From assembly GCA_965200765.1 (NCBI GenBank), contig OZ241380.1, positions 1,364,001 through 1,428,000 of the forward strand: a stretch of 64,000 nt of DNA, read 5' to 3'. This DNA comes from G965200765 sp965200765 (lineage in GTDB: Bacteria; Pseudomonadota; Gammaproteobacteria; Arenicellales; JAJDZL01). The position numbers and the translations under genes were made by a program. Under the pieces are notes generated by a model. The model did not search any database and was not told the DNA's origin. It worked only from the letters and a program-made list of their open reading frames with translations. How positions within the stretch are numbered: the stretch's first letter is position 1; the number at the start of each line of letters is the position of its first letter. Below are positions 60,755-64,000 of the stretch, piece by piece.

Positions 60755-61324
60755 ATGTCTGCATGGATTCGCATGATTGCTGATGCTGAAGCAACCGGCA
60801 ATGTCAAAGAGATGTTTGATCTCGCCAGAACCCCACATGGCACCATTGACAACGTTCTGCGCGTTCATGGGTTGCGACCGCATACGATTCAAGGACACAT
60901 CTCACTCTACAAGAGCGTTTTACATCATCCGGACAATACATTGCCGCTGTGGTTTCTGGAAACTGTCGGCACCTATACAAGCATGCTAAACCAATGCGAA
61001 TACAGCGTTACGCATCACAGTCTGAATTTGAAGCGACTTGTGAACGACGAAGATCGCGCAAACCGGATTTTGTCGTCGTTGCGCAACCGCAATCTTGAAA
61101 CCTCGTTTGCCGGGAAGGAACTTGCCATGCTCCGCTACACCGAGAAACTGACACTGGATGTAGGCAGGATGGACAAGAGCGACTATCGCGCCCTTGTCCA
61201 GTCCGGTTGCAATGATGGAGAAATTCTCGAACTCAATCAGGTCATTGGCTACTTTTGCTATGTAAACCGGCTATTGAACGGTCTGGGCGTAACCACAGAT
61301 GGCGACCGAATCGGCTACTACTGA
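60755..61324 (+). CDS. Carboxymuconolactone decarboxylase/AhpD-fold protein lacking second catalytic Cys
   Basis: 189 aa from ATG 60755, which fits the start of the peroxidase-related CMD-type proteins (SAWIRMI..AD.EATG). In AhpD the active motif is CxxCxxxH; here C81, S84 and H88 (NQCEYSVTHH) keep the first Cys and the His but replace the resolving Cys by Ser. Such proteins may be peroxidatic with an external thiol partner or non-redox lactonase-like. It is paired with the upstream oxygenase (13-base gap) and convergent with narK. The pairing suggests a shared small-molecule pathway; nothing more specific is readable. Confidence 0.78.
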   Translation: MSAWIRMIADAEATGNVKEMFDLARTPHGTIDNVLRVHGLRPHTIQGHISLYKSVLHHPDNTLPLWFLETVGTYTSMLNQCEYSVTHHSLNLKRLVNDEDRANRILSSLRNRNLETSFAGKELAMLRYTEKLTLDVGRMDKSDYRALVQSGCNDGEILELNQVIGYFCYVNRLLNGLGVTTDGDRIGYY

Positions 61325-61349
61325 TTCAAGTTGTTCTCCAGTCAGAATT

Positions 61350-62717
61350 TCAGCAAGGCACTTCCGCATTCTTGCGCGTGTAGTACCACCATGTAGCAAG
61401 TATGCAAACCGCATAGAAGCCGATAAAAACAACCAGTGCCAAATCCGGCACACCAATCATCAGAATGGACAGGGAATAGGATTCGGGAATAAAGAAGCCG
61501 CCGAATGCCGCAATCGCGGAGGAAAACCCAATGATGGTACCGGCTTCAATATCTGTCTGCCGATGCCTGAATTTCTCGTCTTTCTCCGGCATGAGCCGGT
61601 CAATTTCCTGTTTCATGATTGGTTGAACCATCTGAAATGTAGAGGCGTTGCCAATCCCGGAAGCGATGTACAAAACCATAAACATCGTGAAAAATCCCAT
61701 AAAGGCATTCGGTGCATCCTTGTTTTCCATAAAATACAAAACCCCGATTGCCGCGAGAAACATCACGACAAACACCCAAAAAGTCACACGTCCACCGCCG
61801 TATCGGTCGGAAAGCCAGCCACTTCCTGCCCGACTTAACGAGCCCAGCAACGGACCGATAAATACATAAGCCAGCGAGTGAGATTCAGGAAACTCGATCT
61901 GGGACAACAACGGCAATCCTGCCGAATATCCAATAAATGAGCCAAACGTGCCAGTGTACAGCAAGCACATGACCCAGTTGTGCTTGCGCTGGAATATGAT
62001 TGACTGCTCCTTGATGGTACCCTTGTACTCAGCAATATCATCCATTCCGAACCATGCGAGCAAGCAGGAGACAATCAAAAAAGGAACAAATATATATCCA
62101 GCATTCTGCAACCAGATTTCACCGCCATCAACTACGGGTTGCGGTTTGCCGCCAAGGAACCCGAACACACCTGCCGTGATGACAATCGGCAAAATATAGA
62201 GCGTGAAGGCTACACCTACATTGCCAAGCCCGCCGTTTACGGCCAGTGCATTGCCTTTCGACCGACGCGGGAAAAAGTATGAAATGTTTGCCATTGATGA
62301 CGAAAAGTTACCGCCACCAAGTCCGCAAAGAAGAGCGAGAATAGCAAATACTCCGAATGAAGTGTCCGGATTTTGCACCGCTATTCCGATACCCACCGCA
62401 GGAAGCAACAGTAATGCGGTTGACAACGTTGTCCACAATCGCCCGCCAAAAATCGGAATTACGAAACTGAACAGAAATCGGAATGTTGCACCCGACAGTC
62501 CCGGCAATGCGGCTAGCCAGAACAACTGCGCCGTTGTGTATTCGAAGCCGATTCGCGGCAGTTCCACAACGACGACGGCCCAGATGACCCATATCGCAAA
62601 TGCAAGGAACAATGCAAGCACAGAACACCACAAGTTGCGCCGGGCAACTCGACCGCCCTGTTCGGACCAAAACTGTTCGTCGTCAGGTCGCCAATCAGTA
62701 AGAACTCTACCACTCAT
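61350..62717 (-). CDS. narK: NarK/NasA-type nitrate/nitrite transporter (MFS)
   Basis: Major-facilitator protein of 455 aa with 12 hydrophobic segments. The nitrate signature GLGGGNFSSSMANISYFFP (TM5 region) and the second NNP-type stretch around GGLGNVGVAF are present, and SDRYGGGRVTF is the usual cytosolic loop. It imports nitrate or exports nitrite; direction and substrate are inferred. No nitrate reductase gene is in the window. ATG 62717 has GGAG at about 10 bases upstream. Confidence 0.88.
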   Translation of the reverse strand: MSGRVLTDWRPDDEQFWSEQGGRVARRNLWCSVLALFLAFAIWVIWAVVVVELPRIGFEYTTAQLFWLAALPGLSGATFRFLFSFVIPIFGGRLWTTLSTALLLLPAVGIGIAVQNPDTSFGVFAILALLCGLGGGNFSSSMANISYFFPRRSKGNALAVNGGLGNVGVAFTLYILPIVITAGVFGFLGGKPQPVVDGGEIWLQNAGYIFVPFLIVSCLLAWFGMDDIAEYKGTIKEQSIIFQRKHNWVMCLLYTGTFGSFIGYSAGLPLLSQIEFPESHSLAYVFIGPLLGSLSRAGSGWLSDRYGGGRVTFWVFVVMFLAAIGVLYFMENKDAPNAFMGFFTMFMVLYIASGIGNASTFQMVQPIMKQEIDRLMPEKDEKFRHRQTDIEAGTIIGFSSAIAAFGGFFIPESYSLSILMIGVPDLALVVFIGFYAVCILATWWYYTRKNAEVPC

Positions 62718-62735
62718 TTTGACTCATATCTCCGT

Positions 62736-62765
62736 AATGTATGAATGAACTTGATAAATTGTCAA
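62736..62765 (-). promoter_or_regulatory. Candidate narK promoter with overlapping TTGAT-type palindrome
   Basis: Minus-strand TTGACA (62765-62760), an 18-base spacer and TACATT (62741-62736). The -35 is part of TTGATAAATTGTCAA (62751-62765), an imperfect palindrome reminiscent of Fnr/Nnr boxes but with 5 rather than 4 central bases, so the assignment is tentative. Confidence 0.45.
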
Positions 62766-63019
62766 TACACTAACTCTTGACAACAGGCCAGCTACGGGAA
62801 CAATTTTTGCAAATTGAACCCCTCAAATGATGAGTCCTCGTCCTTAATCAGTAAAGGCCTTGGCAGAGAGTATATCTTATTTCCACCTGCGTTCTTGCGA
62901 GCATTGGCTTAGCAGAGTTTCCAGCTATAAGAAATTGAGGGGCGAAATTGTTGATTTCCCGGGGTCGGCTGTGGCCCCGAACCGTTATCAATAACCGTCT
63001 AAACCGTCAGGAGAGAGCA
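62766..63019. other. Non-coding spacer between narK and the tyrosine recombinase
   Basis: The full gap between start codons is 302 bases. Besides the narK promoter it has CCCCTCAA (62819-62826) and its inverse TTGAGGGG (62935-62942) 108 bases apart, a CGGGG/CCCCG stem (62960-62979), and ACCGT three times at 62981-62985, 62994-62998 and 63003-63007 just before the recombinase ribosome-binding site AGGAG (63009-63013). No tRNA or ORF of note was seen in it. Confidence 0.5.
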
Positions 63020-63898
63020 ATGAATACCATTGAATCCTTTGCGAAGCATCTTCAAAGAGAGCAACGCAAATCACCCAACACAGTATCAACCTATCGCCGT
63101 AGCATCGAGGTTCTCAAAGACTATTGCGAGCGCCGGCGGGTTGTGGATTGGTATGCCGTTGACCCGCATGACTTCGTAGACGACCGGTTGCGTGCCGGAC
63201 TGTCGGCGAGCTCGATCAACAATTCATTGTGCGCAATCCGTGCATTCTATCGGTATTTGATTGCCCAGCGATGCGTTGATGCCAACCCCTTTGAAAAGGT
63301 TGTTGTTCCTGAAACCCGCAAGCAGATTTCTCCGGATATGCTGCTGGACATGGAACAGGTCAAGTCGCTGCTTGAAGTGAAAGGCGAGGATGTGTATGCC
63401 GTGCGCGACAAGGCGATACTCCAGCTTTTCTATTCCAGTGGCATTCGGCTTCAGGAACTCATCGACCTGGACATCGATGACGTTGAGCTTGACAGCGAAG
63501 CGCCTTTTGTGCATATCCGGATTGGCAAGGGTCGCAAAGAGCGGTTTTGTGATATCGGTCAGAATGCGGTGACTGCCATTCAGTCTTGGCTTGCCGTTCG
63601 TCGTCAGCTCGCCGTTGTCTGCGAAGACGCATTGTTCGTTTCACGGGTCGGCATTCGTCCAGCTGCAAGCTCAATCAGGTCGATGGTGAAGAAGAGAGGC
63701 GAAGAGAGCATCGGCGTTCATGTACATCCGCACATGCTCAGGCGGGCGTATGCTACACACTTCATTGCAGGCGGGGGCGGTGCGTTCGCTTTGCGAGACT
63801 TCATGGGTCATTCTTTCATTGCCACCACTGAGCGATATGTGGCGATGGACAACGCCGCACGTTCGGGTATCTACCACAAAGCCTTTTCTCAGGGTTGA
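63020..63898 (+). CDS. Tyrosine recombinase (XerC/XerD-like phage-type integrase)
   Basis: Site-specific DNA recombinase of 292 aa from ATG 63020, with AGGAG six bases before it. An N-terminal SAM-like DNA-binding domain (SPNTVSTYRRSI, NNSLCAIRAFYRYL) is followed by the catalytic domain: R143, K173 (GKGRKER), H238-x-x-R241 (HPHMLRR), H264 (GHSFIATT) and nucleophile Y273 (ERYVAMD). All catalytic positions are filled. It differs from host XerC in several conserved spots, for example AGGGGAFALRDFMGHS around the fourth motif, so it is more likely an accessory or mobile-element recombinase than the chromosome-dimer enzyme; that is inference. The window ends 102 bases after it. Confidence 0.83.
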   Translation: MNTIESFAKHLQREQRKSPNTVSTYRRSIEVLKDYCERRRVVDWYAVDPHDFVDDRLRAGLSASSINNSLCAIRAFYRYLIAQRCVDANPFEKVVVPETRKQISPDMLLDMEQVKSLLEVKGEDVYAVRDKAILQLFYSSGIRLQELIDLDIDDVELDSEAPFVHIRIGKGRKERFCDIGQNAVTAIQSWLAVRRQLAVVCEDALFVSRVGIRPAASSIRSMVKKRGEESIGVHVHPHMLRRAYATHFIAGGGGAFALRDFMGHSFIATTERYVAMDNAARSGIYHKAFSQG

Positions 63899-63939
63899 GT
63901 GCAACTGAAACGAAGCTGCGCTCGGCAATGTAGCATTAT

Positions 63940-64000
63940 GGGAGGCAAGGTGCATATAGGCAAGTGGTTTTGTGGTGAAAACTGCAACTATGGCAGGAAA
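63940..64000 (+). CDS. Possible start of a further gene, cut by the window end
   Basis: An ATG at 63940 opens a frame (MGGKVHIGKWFCGENCNYGRK) to the window edge. It is too short to judge; a Cys-x3-Cys pair is the only feature. Bases 63899-63939 show nothing else recognisable. Confidence 0.2.

Overview
The window is a chromosomal segment of a gammaproteobacterium. The evidence is the gene order of the central block, which on the minus strand reads tRNA-Thr, tRNA-Tyr, tRNA-Gly, tRNA-Thr, tuf, tRNA-Trp, secE, nusG, rplKAJL, rpoBC, rpsLG, fusA, tuf, and then the complete S10, spc and alpha operons as far as rplQ. This matches the Enterobacteria/Pseudomonas layout. Supporting traits are gammaproteobacterial-type gshA (518 aa), ispG, birA with an HTH domain, and a three-helix SecE. 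I cannot name a genus from the sequence alone; the accessory genes would suit a marine or host-associated heterotroph.

Positions 1-9592 (plus strand) hold one catabolic/uptake cassette: a GlpA-like flavoprotein with a C-terminal [2Fe-2S] (BFD) domain, a second FAD protein overlapping it, two tandem paralogous Tat-exported substrate-binding proteins, a perfect 13-bp stem-loop, one ABC ATPase, two permeases and a glycerol-kinase-family FGGY kinase. Uptake, phosphorylation and oxidation of glycerol or a related polyol is the simplest reading. The substrate is an inference, because the transporter itself belongs to the PotABCD (polyamine-like) family. Malate dehydrogenase and a DUF924 protein follow on the minus strand.

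Positions 11365-43051 (minus strand) form an almost gapless translation/transcription supercluster of about 31.6 kb. It starts at a strong sigma70-type promoter at 43023-43051. Within it are two tuf genes in direct orientation encoding identical proteins, structured spacers between rplL and rpoB and between rpoC and rpsL, several non-ATG starts (TTG for rpsM, GTG for both tuf genes, rpsC and rplQ), and an apparent ATT start for rpmD.

Positions 43081-58036 hold mostly housekeeping genes on alternating strands: a PhyH-family dioxygenase, birA, ispG, ilvD, a Gld-type ABC exporter set (permease, GldG-like, DUF4340) without an adjacent ATPase, gshA, a GhrA-like 2-hydroxyacid dehydrogenase, an exported FKBP, a glyoxalase-like protein, a Trm112-like protein, sat and aroG-type DAHP synthase.

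Positions 58260-64000 are the most accessory part: a beta-class DNA methyltransferase fused to an HNH domain, a 2-oxoglutarate oxygenase paired with an AhpD/CMD-fold protein lacking the second catalytic Cys, a NarK-type transporter, and a tyrosine recombinase preceded by short ACCGT repeats. No CRISPR array, rRNA gene or recognisable insertion sequence was seen. I do not see a clearly undescribed system. The strongest candidates for follow-up are the glycerol-type cassette, the ATPase-less Gld cluster, the methyltransferase-HNH fusion and the recombinase locus at the right edge.
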